A stretch of DNA of 5,679 nucleotides from Georgenia sp. GTDB taxonomy: Bacteria; Actinomycetota; Actinomycetes; Actinomycetales; Actinomycetaceae. Positions 1 through 5,302 of the stretch are shown piece after piece. The stretch lies in NCBI GenBank assembly GCA_027322565.1, contig DAHVRG010000006.1:1-5679 (forward strand). The letters are read 5' to 3'. Position 1 is the first letter of the stretch; each line of letters opens with the position of its first letter. A program made the position numbers and the translations under genes. Below the pieces are notes generated by a model. It saw only the letters and a list, made by a program, of their open reading frames with translations, did not search any database and had not been told where the DNA came from.

Positions 1-268
1 CGGTGCGGCCGGCGTGCTGGGCGGAGGCGTCGAGCAGGACCCCGACCTGCCGGCCCGGGTTGTCCAGCTCCGTGAACGGTGAGCCCAGGACGGTCGCCCG
101 GCCCGCGGTCGGGCGCGTGAGCCCGGTGAGCATCCGCATGGTCGTCGACTTCCCGGCGCCGTTGGGGCCGAGGAAGCCGGTGACACGTCCGGGGAGGGCG
201 GTGAAGGAGACGGTGTCGACGACGAGCTGGTCGCCGTAGCGTCTGGTGAGGTTCTCGGCTGTGATCAT
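1..268 (-). CDS. ABC transporter ATP-binding protein, N-terminal part (runs off left edge)
   Basis: The reverse strand reads an open frame of 89 codons from an ATG at 266-268 to the window edge, beginning MITAENLTRRYGDQLVVD. A Walker A motif, GPNGAGKST, lies at residues 34-42, followed by MRMLTGLTRPTAG, which is typical of the DrrA/CcmA-like ATPases of ABC-2 exporters. At the usual Q-loop position the protein reads VGVLLDASAQ (residues 75-84), with Asp80 where many ATPases have Gln. From memory, LLDA/LLEA variants are common in this exporter subfamily. Walker B, signature and H-loop motifs lie beyond the edge. The product would energise export of a drug, lipid or peptide by a separate permease, expected further left. 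The gene is divergent from the histidine kinase, an arrangement in which the regulator often controls the transporter. Upstream of the ATG only a weak purine stretch (GAGAG, about 8 bases away) could serve as ribosome binding site. The family call is firm; the substrate is unknown. Confidence 0.93.
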   Translation of the reverse strand, partial: MITAENLTRRYGDQLVVDTVSFTALPGRVTGFLGPNGAGKSTTMRMLTGLTRPTAGRATVLGSPFTELDNPGRQVGVLLDASAQHAGRT

Positions 269-323
269 GACGACGACTCTCGCCGCGCAGGTGCCGCCGG
301 GGATCGGCAAGTGGGCTCGTCAC

Positions 324-343
324 GGTCCACCTTTGGGTGGACC
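324..343. promoter_or_regulatory. Perfect 8+8 dyad operator candidate between ABC transporter and kinase genes
   Basis: GGTCCACC (324-331), a 4-base spacer TTTG, then GGTGGACC (336-343) form an exact inverted repeat in the divergent intergenic region. A third copy of the half-site, GGTGGACC, lies at 358-365, 22 bases (about two helical turns) downstream of the second. NarL/LuxR-type regulators bind such dyads as dimers, so I infer that this is the binding site of the regulator encoded at 1717-2379. From here that regulator could act on both the divergent ABC gene and its own operon. Binding is not shown by the sequence. The dyad could instead form a transcript hairpin, but its position upstream of both genes favours an operator. 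Confidence 0.6.
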
Positions 344-385
344 CGGCGGAGCCGGCCGGTGGACCGGACCCGCCGCCCGGTTCCC

Positions 386-391
386 TAGGCT
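386..391 (+). promoter_or_regulatory. Putative -10 box for a leaderless kinase transcript
   Basis: TAGGCT fits the actinobacterial TANNNT -10 pattern and ends 6 bases before the ATG at 398. Transcription would therefore start at or next to the A of the start codon. There is no Shine-Dalgarno sequence before this ATG, which agrees with a leaderless mRNA. No good -35 hexamer is visible. The expected -35 zone (about 360-368) overlaps the extra GGTGGACC half-site, as might be expected if an activator replaces -35 contacts. Confidence 0.5.
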
Positions 392-397
392 GACGGC

Positions 398-1720
398 ATG
401 CAGTCCGTGGCCCTCCCGTCGGCGCTCCCGGCGCCGGTACCCGCGGCAGAGGCGTCCCGCGCGACGGCGGTGCCACCGCCACCGCTCCGTCCGTGGTCGC
501 GCGTCTGGCGGTACCTGGCGGCGATCGGCATCGCGCTCGCCCTGTGGCTCGCGGTCGGCGCCGATCTCATCCCGGAGGACGGGGAACAGGTGAGCCCCTC
601 GCTCGAGGCCCGGATCGGTGCCGCACTCGTCCTCGACGCCCTGCTCGGTGTCGTGGCGCTCGGTGTCCTCCCGCTGCGCCGCCGGTTCCCCCGGCTCACC
701 GGCGTGGCCACCGGGTTGCTCACGGCCGTGTCGGCCGCCGCCATCGGGGCTGCCGCCGTCGCCACCGTGTCGGTCTCCACGTGGCGGAGGTGGCGCCGGG
801 TGGTTCCCGTGGTCACCGTCTGGGCCGCGGCCTCGGTCTGCTACGAGCTCGTGTGGCGGCCGACGATCCTCGAGGAGCCCATCGGCGTGGGGCTCGCCGC
901 GCTGTCCGGAGGTGTCGCCATCGGGATGGGGGCCACCTGTGTGGCCACCGGCTACTACGTCGGGGCCCGCCGCGAGCTGCTGAGCACGCTGCGGCTGCGC
1001 GCCGAGACCGCCGAGCGCGAGCAGGCGGCAAAGGCGGAGGCAGCCCGGGAGGCGGAGCGCACCCGGATCGCCCGCGAGATGCACGACGTCCTCGCCCACC
1101 GGATCTCCCTCGTCGCGATGCACGCCGGAGCGCTCGCCTACCGCACCGACCTGAGCCGCGAGGAGACCGCCGAGGCGGCCGGGGTCATCCGGGACAACGC
1201 GCATCGGGCCCTGTCCGAGCTGCGGGAGGTCCTCGGGGTGCTCCGTGCCGGCACCGGCGGTGGCCGGGAGCAGGACGCGGTCGCCGAGCCGCCCCAGCCG
1301 GTCCTCGAGCGCGTCGGTGAGCTCCTCGCTGCCGCCCGCCCGACCGTCGACGTCACGCTCGACTGCGCCGACCTGCCGGACGGGTCCCTCGAGGGGGCGG
1401 CGACCCTTCCGGCCACGGTCTCCCGCACCGCCTACCGGGTGGTCCAGGAGGCCCTGACCAACGCCTGCAAGCATGCCCCGGGCAGTGCCGTCGTCGTCCG
1501 GGTGGCGGGCGGTCCGGGCGGACTGCTCACGGTCGAGGTGGACAACGGTGCACCACCCGCCGGGTCCGCGCCCGCGGTACCGGCCGCGCCGGGCGCCGGG
1601 CTCGGGCTCATCGGGCTGGCGGAGCGGGTGGAGCTGGCCGGGGGCGTGCTCGAGCACGGGCGTGACCCGGACGGCTCGTTCACGGTGCGGGCGTGGCTGC
1701 CCTGGGAGGAGGACGAGTGA
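398..1720 (+). CDS. Sensor histidine kinase, NarL/DesK class (HisKA_3)
   Basis: This is a 440-residue membrane kinase that autophosphorylates and passes the phosphate to the regulator encoded next. Residues 1-38 are a Pro/Ala-rich cytoplasmic tail. Hydrophobic segments at about 39-58, 73-93, 101-126, 135-153 and 161-189 suggest five membrane spans. A likely coiled coil, rich in Glu, Ala and Arg (190-222), leads to the dimerisation/phosphoacceptor helix EREMHDVLAHRIS-type motif with His229 followed by Asp230. The C-terminal ATPase domain shows an N-box ALTNACKHA (352-360, Asn355), a D-box-like VDNG (Asp382) and a G-box GAGLGLIGL (399-407). All catalytic motifs are present. With little extracytoplasmic sequence it probably senses a signal within or at the membrane, but the stimulus is unknown. 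The start at 398 is chosen because a -10 box sits exactly at leaderless distance. The stop overlaps the regulator start. Family certain, signal unknown. Confidence 0.95.
   Translation: MQSVALPSALPAPVPAAEASRATAVPPPPLRPWSRVWRYLAAIGIALALWLAVGADLIPEDGEQVSPSLEARIGAALVLDALLGVVALGVLPLRRRFPRLTGVATGLLTAVSAAAIGAAAVATVSVSTWRRWRRVVPVVTVWAAASVCYELVWRPTILEEPIGVGLAALSGGVAIGMGATCVATGYYVGARRELLSTLRLRAETAEREQAAKAEAAREAERTRIAREMHDVLAHRISLVAMHAGALAYRTDLSREETAEAAGVIRDNAHRALSELREVLGVLRAGTGGGREQDAVAEPPQPVLERVGELLAAARPTVDVTLDCADLPDGSLEGAATLPATVSRTAYRVVQEALTNACKHAPGSAVVVRVAGGPGGLLTVEVDNGAPPAGSAPAVPAAPGAGLGLIGLAERVELAGGVLEHGRDPDGSFTVRAWLPWEEDE
1704..1712 (+). promoter_or_regulatory. Ribosome binding site deciding the regulator start
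   Basis: GGGAGGAGG inside the last codons of the kinase gene lies 4-7 bases before the GTG at 1717. It supports GTG 1717, with its GTGA stop/start overlap, over the in-frame ATG at 1693 that lies before this site inside the kinase gene. Confidence 0.75.
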
Positions 1721-2379
1721 CGGTGGCACCGGTCCGGGTCGTGGTGGTGGACGACGACGGCCTCGTGCGTGCGGGGCTGCGGCTCATCCTGGGCGGCAGC
1801 GAGGCCGTCGACGTCGTGGGGGAGGCGGCCGACGGCCACGCTGCGCTCACCGTCGTCGAGCGGGAACGTCCCGATGTCGTCCTCATGGACATCCGCATGC
1901 CGGGCCTGGACGGCCTGGCCGCCACCCGCCGGCTCACCGAGCGGGGAGCGACGGCGCGGGTCATCGTGCTCACGACCTTCGACACCGACGAGATGGTGCT
2001 CACCGCGCTGCGGCACGGTGCGGCCGGGTTCCTCCTCAAGGACACCCCGCCGGCCGACCTCGTCGAGGCGGTCGTGCGCGCCGCGCGCGGCGAGCCGATG
2101 CTCTCCCCGAGCGTCACCGCCCAGGTCATCAGCGCGGCGACGCGGGACCGGGACAGCTCGCGCAGGCTCACCGCCGAGGAGCGCGTCGCCCGGCTCACCG
2201 ACCGGGAGCGGGAGGTCGCGGTCGCCATCGGCCGCGGCATGTCGAACGCGGAGATCGCCGCGGAGCTGTACCTCGGGCTGGCGACCGTCAAGACCCACAT
2301 CGGGCGGATCCTCACCAAGCTCGAGGCGAGCAACCGCGTCCAGATCGCGCTGTGCGTCCACGACGCCGGGCTGACCTGA
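1717..2379 (+). CDS. Response regulator, NarL/LuxR family
   Basis: This is a 220-residue two-domain DNA-binding regulator and the partner of the upstream kinase. The receiver domain (about 5-122) has the acidic pocket Asp12-Asp13, phosphoacceptor Asp58 in [10 protein letters not shown], Thr86-Thr87 in VLTTF and Lys108 in FLLKD, so all the switch residues are intact. The LuxR/GerE helix-turn-helix domain spans about 158-213. It has the hallmark LTDREREV near 160 and the recognition-helix region NAEIAAEL...[14 protein letters not shown]. The GTG start at 1717 overlaps the kinase stop by four bases (GTGA), has a strong ribosome binding site, and gives [14 protein letters not shown], the usual length before the acidic pair. 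Translational coupling should keep kinase and regulator levels matched. The likely target is the dyad at 324-343 upstream of the operon and of the divergent ABC transporter; this is inferred from position. No truncation or missing residue is seen. Confidence 0.95.
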   Translation: MTVAPVRVVVVDDDGLVRAGLRLILGGSEAVDVVGEAADGHAALTVVERERPDVVLMDIRMPGLDGLAATRRLTERGATARVIVLTTFDTDEMVLTALRHGAAGFLLKDTPPADLVEAVVRAARGEPMLSPSVTAQVISAATRDRDSSRRLTAEERVARLTDREREVAVAIGRGMSNAEIAAELYLGLATVKTHIGRILTKLEASNRVQIALCVHDAGLT

Positions 2380-2390
2380 CGCGCGGGCGG

Positions 2391-2412
2391 GTCGGGTCGT
2401 TCGCGTCCCGGC
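2391..2412 (+). terminator. UUCG-loop hairpin after the regulator gene
   Basis: Eleven bases after the regulator stop, CGGGTCG (2393-2399) and CGTCCCG (2404-2410) pair around a TTCG loop, with one T-T mismatch. The stem can be extended by a G-C and a T-G pair to 2391/2412. No T tract follows, so this is at best a weak or U-less terminator. It also overlaps the region where a der promoter would lie. Confidence 0.4.
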
Positions 2413-2424
2413 GGCAACGCAGGG

Positions 2425-2430
2425 AACAAT
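2425..2430 (+). promoter_or_regulatory. Putative -10 box in front of der
   Basis: AACAAT resembles a TANNNT -10 box and ends 7 bases before the GTG at 2438. That is nearly the same geometry as the kinase's TAGGCT-ATG arrangement. It would give a leaderless der mRNA starting at GTG 2438. The same bases overlap the competing ATG at 2429. No convincing -35 is visible. Confidence 0.4.
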
Positions 2431-3910
2431 GGCGGGCGTGACCGAACCCCATGACGTCCCGCCGACCCCGGACGACGAGGAGCAGCGGGCCGCCGCCCTG
2501 CGCGCCGGCCTGGAGGACTACGTCCTCGACGAGGACGACGCCGCGCTGCTCGCCACCGCCGACGCCGCCCCAGACACGCGAGCCCCTGAGCCGCCGCTGC
2601 CGGTGCTCGCCGTCGTCGGCCGTCCGAACGTCGGCAAGTCGACCCTCGTCAACCGGATCCTCGGGCGGCGCGAGGCTGTGGTCCAGGACGTGCCCGGGGT
2701 CACGCGGGACCGGGTGAGCTACCCCGCCGAGTGGGCCGGGCGCCGGTTCACCGTCGTCGACACGGGCGGGTGGGAGCACGATGCCCGGGGGCTGCACGCG
2801 CGGGTCGCCGACCAGGCGGAGGTCGCCGTCGAGCTGGCCGACGCCGTCCTGTTCATCGTCGACGCGACCGTCGGGCCGACGAGCACCGACGAGCAGGTCG
2901 TGCGGCTGCTCCGGCAGTCGGGCAAGCCCGTGGTCCTCGTCGCGAACAAGGTCGACTCCCCGCTCCAGGAGTCCGACGCCGCGTCCCTGTGGTCGCTCGG
3001 GCTCGGGCAGCCGTGGCCCGTCTCGGCGCTGCACGGCCGCGGCTCGGGAGACGTGCTCGACGCCGTCATGGAGGTCCTCCCGGAGGTCTCCCAGGTGGCG
3101 TCCCCACTGCCCGAGGGCGGCCCGCGGCGGGTGGCACTGGTCGGACGGCCGAACGTGGGCAAGTCGAGCCTCCTCAACGCCCTCGCCGGGCAGGAGCGGG
3201 TGGTGGTCGACGACGTCGCCGGCACCACCCGGGACCCCGTCGACGAGCTCGTCGTGCTCGGCGGGCGGCCGTGGTGGTTCGTCGACACGGCAGGCATCCG
3301 CCGGCGGGTGCACCAGACGAAGGGCGCGGACTTCTACGCCTCACTGCGCACCCAGGCCGCGCTGGAGAAGGCCGAGGTCGCCATCGTCCTCATCGACGCG
3401 GCCGAACCGCTCACCGAGCAGGACGTCCGCGTGGTGCAGCAGGTGGTGGACGCGGGCCGCGCGCTCGTCATCGCCTACAACAAGTGGGACCTCATGGACG
3501 AGGACAAGCGCTTCCTTCTCGAGCGCTCGATCGACACCGAGCTCGTCCAGATCCAGTGGGCGCCCCGGGTGAACGTCTCCGCGAAGACCCGGTGGCACGT
3601 CGACCGGCTGGTCAGGGCGCTCGACACCGCGCTGGACGGCTGGGACACCCGGATCTCCACGGGACGGCTCAACGCCTTCCTCGGCGAGCTCACCGCCGCC
3701 CACCCGCATCCGGTGCGGGGCGGCAAGCAGCCGCGCATCCTCTTCGGCACCCAGGCCGACAACCGCCCTCCGCGGTTCGTCCTCTTCGCCACCGGGTTCA
3801 TCGAGCGCGGCTACCGGCGGTTCATCGAACGACGGCTGCGCGAGACGTTCGGGTTCGCCGGCACGCCGATCGAGATCAGCGTCCGGGTGCGGGAGAAGCG
3901 CCGCCGCTGA
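2429..3910 (+). CDS. der: Ribosome-assembly GTPase Der (EngA)
   Basis: Der is a tandem GTPase required for 50S subunit maturation, acting in the cytoplasm on the nascent large subunit. At 493 residues it has an acidic N-terminal extension (about 1-55) of the kind found in actinobacterial members. GTPase domain 1 has G1 GRPNVGKS (64-71), G3 DTGG (from Asp111), G4 NKVD (173-176) and a VSAL G5. Domain 2 has G1 GRPNVGKS (239-246), G3 DTAG (from Asp286), G4 NKWD (351-354) and a VSAK G5. A KH-like RNA-binding domain (about 400-490) ends in the basic tail VREKRRR. All nucleotide-binding motifs are intact. The start is uncertain. ATG 2429 has AGGGA only 3 bases away, which is too close. GTG 2438 (MTEPHDVPP) sits at leaderless distance from AACAAT and may be the true start. 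The longer form is given. The stop overlaps the next gene by one base, so the two are probably co-translated. Confidence 0.97.
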   Translation: MAGVTEPHDVPPTPDDEEQRAAALRAGLEDYVLDEDDAALLATADAAPDTRAPEPPLPVLAVVGRPNVGKSTLVNRILGRREAVVQDVPGVTRDRVSYPAEWAGRRFTVVDTGGWEHDARGLHARVADQAEVAVELADAVLFIVDATVGPTSTDEQVVRLLRQSGKPVVLVANKVDSPLQESDAASLWSLGLGQPWPVSALHGRGSGDVLDAVMEVLPEVSQVASPLPEGGPRRVALVGRPNVGKSSLLNALAGQERVVVDDVAGTTRDPVDELVVLGGRPWWFVDTAGIRRRVHQTKGADFYASLRTQAALEKAEVAIVLIDAAEPLTEQDVRVVQQVVDAGRALVIAYNKWDLMDEDKRFLLERSIDTELVQIQWAPRVNVSAKTRWHVDRLVRALDTALDGWDTRISTGRLNAFLGELTAAHPHPVRGGKQPRILFGTQADNRPPRFVLFATGFIERGYRRFIERRLRETFGFAGTPIEISVRVREKRRR

Positions 3911-4923
3911 TGGACGTCTCCCGGCGCCACGTGCTCCTGCGGTGGGGGCTGCCCCGTGACCCCCGCGCGAGCGAGCACGTCCTCGGGTTCGTCCTCACCA
4001 CGGTGGCGACCATCGTCGTCACCCGCGGCTACCTCCAGCTCACCGGTTTCCCCCAGATCGGCGGGGAGACGCTGCACGTCGCGCACGTGCTGTGGGGCGG
4101 GCTGTTCATGGCGGTGGCGATGGTCCTGCTGCTGTCCTTCGCCGGGCCGGTCGTCCGCCCGCCGGCGGCGTTCGTCGGGGGGATCGGGTTCGGGCTGTTC
4201 ATCGACGAGGTGGGCAAGTTCCTCACGAACGACAACGACTACTTCTTCCAGCCGGCGCCGATGATCATGTACGTCACGCTCGTCGTGCTCATGATCGCCG
4301 CCGACGCGCTGCACGGCCGCCGGCCCCCACACCCGAGCGAACGGCTGGCCGCGGCCGCCGACCACGCCGTCGCCGGCCTCGCCGGCGGGCTCAGCCCGCA
4401 CCGGCGGGAGGTCGCCCTCGACCTCCTGCGGCAGGGGAGGGGCGGTCGCGGTGAGGCGGAGGTCGAGGCGCTGCTCGCCGTCGTGCCGGAGGACCACAGC
4501 GAGCTCCCCGACCCGCTCGAGCTCGCCACCCGCAAGATCCGCGCGTTGCTCGGTCGCTTGGTGCGCGGGTCGTGGACGCCGGCGGTCGCCGGTGGGCTCC
4601 TCGTTCTCGCCGTCGGCGGGGCGCTGATGGTGGCGCTCCTCGAGGGGGAGCCCAGCTGGGCGCGCTGGCTCGTCGCCGGGTCCTCGGCCGCGGCCGTCGG
4701 TGTCGGGGGGTGGGGGTTCCGGATGATGGGGCGCGACCGGTACCAGGCGTTCCAGGTGCTGCGCAGGGCACTGCTCCTGGTCCTGCTCGTCACGCTCGTC
4801 GGGCTGTACCGCCTGGCGCCGTGGGAGGCGACGGCCGTCATGGCAGTCGCGCTGCTCGGCCTCGGAGTGGTGGTGGCCGAGAAGGTCCGGCTCGAGCAGG
4901 CGGGGGAGGGAGCGGCCCACTGA
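3910..4923 (+). CDS. Multi-pass membrane protein of unknown function
   Basis: I do not recognise this family by name. The 337-residue product starts at an ATG overlapping the der stop (TGATG), so it is likely translated by re-initiation; AGAAG about 11 bases upstream is a poor ribosome binding site. Hydrophobic segments at about 24-44, 58-77, 86-104 and 118-135 form an N-terminal four-span unit. A helical, charged cytoplasmic-looking linker (about 138-212) with Glu/Arg-rich sequence follows. Four more spans lie at about 218-240, 247-266, 278-298 and 301-320. The first half carries striking polar residues: LHVAHVLWGG (His56, His59, Trp62) at the start of span 2, FGLFIDEVGKF (Asp99, Glu100, Lys103) in span 3, then NDNDY (107-111). 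Such buried His and acidic residues suggest metal or proton handling or a catalytic site, but this is inference. Codon use resembles that of der. Certain as a gene, unknown in function. Confidence 0.9.
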   Translation: MDVSRRHVLLRWGLPRDPRASEHVLGFVLTTVATIVVTRGYLQLTGFPQIGGETLHVAHVLWGGLFMAVAMVLLLSFAGPVVRPPAAFVGGIGFGLFIDEVGKFLTNDNDYFFQPAPMIMYVTLVVLMIAADALHGRRPPHPSERLAAAADHAVAGLAGGLSPHRREVALDLLRQGRGGRGEAEVEALLAVVPEDHSELPDPLELATRKIRALLGRLVRGSWTPAVAGGLLVLAVGGALMVALLEGEPSWARWLVAGSSAAAVGVGGWGFRMMGRDRYQAFQVLRRALLLVLLVTLVGLYRLAPWEATAVMAVALLGLGVVVAEKVRLEQAGEGAAH

Positions 4924-4928
4924 GCGGG

Positions 4929-4954
4929 GTGGCGTTCACGCGGTGTGACGCCAC
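4929..4954 (+). terminator. Hairpin just after the membrane-protein gene
   Basis: GTGGCGT (4929-4935) and ACGCCAC (4948-4954) are an exact 7-base inverted repeat starting 5 bases after the stop. With T4935 bulged, TCAC (4936-4939) pairs with GTGA (4945-4948) and closes a 5-base loop GCGGT. No T tract follows. The position suggests a U-less terminator or mRNA 3' stabiliser of the der unit; an operator for the downstream tRNA promoter is an alternative. Confidence 0.45.
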
Positions 4955-4997
4955 GCACAGCGGCGGTGCGGAGTACGGGCGTGAGGGGAACCTGCGG

Positions 4998-5003
4998 TAT
5001 CCT
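4998..5003 (+). promoter_or_regulatory. Putative -10 box of the tRNA-Pro promoter
   Basis: TATCCT matches the TANNNT pattern and places a transcription start near 5010, giving a short leader before the mature tRNA 5' end at 5029. No clear -35 hexamer is seen 16-18 bases upstream. Confidence 0.5.
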
Positions 5004-5009
5004 CGTTCA

Positions 5010-5025
5010 GGTTCGTTCGCGAGCC
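5010..5025 (+). other. UUCG hairpin in the tRNA-Pro leader
   Basis: GGTTCG (5010-5015) and CGAGCC (5020-5025) pair, with one U-G wobble, around a TTCG loop. The hairpin fills the space between the predicted transcription start and the mature tRNA, ending 3 bases before it. It may stop the leader from mispairing with the tRNA and present the RNase P cleavage site. That role is inferred from position. Confidence 0.45.
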
Positions 5026-5028
5026 GTA

Positions 5029-5102
<74 letters not shown>

Positions 5103-5108
5103 CTCGGT

Positions 5109-5165
5109 CCTGAGCCGCGACATCGTCGAGAGGTTGAAAGACGGTGCCGCGGCTCAGGTGTTTTT
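5109..5165 (+). terminator. Long hairpin with T tract: tRNA-Pro terminator
   Basis: CCTGAGCCGCG (5109-5119) and CGCGGCTCAGG (5148-5158) are an exact 11-base inverted repeat. After one A-C mismatch, an inner stem CATCGTC (5121-5127) with GACGGTG (5140-5146) continues for 7 pairs including one wobble, closing a 12-base loop. TGTTTTT (5159-5165) follows at once. This is a classical intrinsic terminator, 6 bases after the tRNA, but unusually long and two-tiered. It separates tRNA transcription from the gene at 5303. Confidence 0.85.
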
Positions 5166-5175
5166 GCGGGGGGGC

Positions 5176-5185
5176 CACTGCAGTG
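5176..5185. repeat. Perfect 10-base palindrome
   Basis: CACTGCAGTG reads the same on both strands. It follows a run of seven G (5168-5174) just past the tRNA terminator. It could be half of an operator for the downstream gene, or chance; nothing else supports a function. Confidence 0.3.
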
Positions 5186-5196
5186 TCGGTAGGCGC

Positions 5197-5244
5197 ACCC
5201 TGGGATGCCGGGGCCCGAGCGTGAGTGCACCTCTGTCCCAGGGT
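5197..5244. repeat. 9-base inverted repeat in the leader/promoter region of the last gene
   Basis: ACCCTGGGA (5197-5205) and TCCCAGGGT (5236-5244) are exact inverted copies separated by 30 bases. The core of each arm (CCCTGGGA/TCCCAGGG) is itself close to palindromic, so each arm could be a separate regulator site rather than one stem. It lies upstream of the putative -10 at 5268. No T tract follows, so it does not look like a terminator. Function unknown. Confidence 0.4.
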
Positions 5245-5267
5245 CGTACGCGCGCCGGCGGGTAGGG

Positions 5268-5273
5268 CAGAAT
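5268..5273 (+). promoter_or_regulatory. Weak -10 candidate for the last gene
   Basis: CAGAAT has the A and T of a TANNNT box and lies 29 bases before the start codon, leaving room for the ribosome binding site. No -35 hexamer is visible near 5245. It is the best candidate in the interval, not a firm call. Confidence 0.3.
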
Positions 5274-5289
5274 CTTTCCGACGATGCCT

Positions 5290-5296
5290 GGGGAGG
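5290..5296 (+). promoter_or_regulatory. Strong ribosome binding site of the last gene
   Basis: GGGGAGG ends 6 bases before the ATG at 5303. It fixes that start for the gene below and shows that translation begins in its TfoX-like part, not at a trigger factor start. Confidence 0.8.
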
Positions 5297-5302
5297 TCCG
5301 CG

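Noticed and set aside
1693..1716. Longer start (ATG 1693) for the response regulator
   Set aside because: It precedes the strong ribosome binding site, overlaps the kinase by 28 bases and adds residues outside the receiver domain; the GTG 1717 start with GTGA overlap fits better.
320..1729. Long minus-strand open frame (469 codons) opposite the histidine kinase
   Set aside because: It is a GC-rich shadow: low-complexity Arg/Gly/Asp/Pro sequence with no domain, lying over a kinase whose motifs are all intact in the plus frame.
2312..3313. Minus-strand open frame of 333 codons opposite der
   Set aside because: It is a shadow of the der frame with biased composition and no recognisable motif; Der is fully conserved on the other strand.
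2731..3909. Upstream extension of the membrane-protein frame into der
   Set aside because: The upstream part is an Arg/Gly/Ala-rich shadow of der. The true start is the ATG at 3910 overlapping the der stop.
3811..4920. Minus-strand open frame of 369 codons opposite the membrane protein
   Set aside because: It is a His/Asp/Arg/Pro-rich shadow. The plus frame gives clean hydrophobic spans and a start coupled to der.
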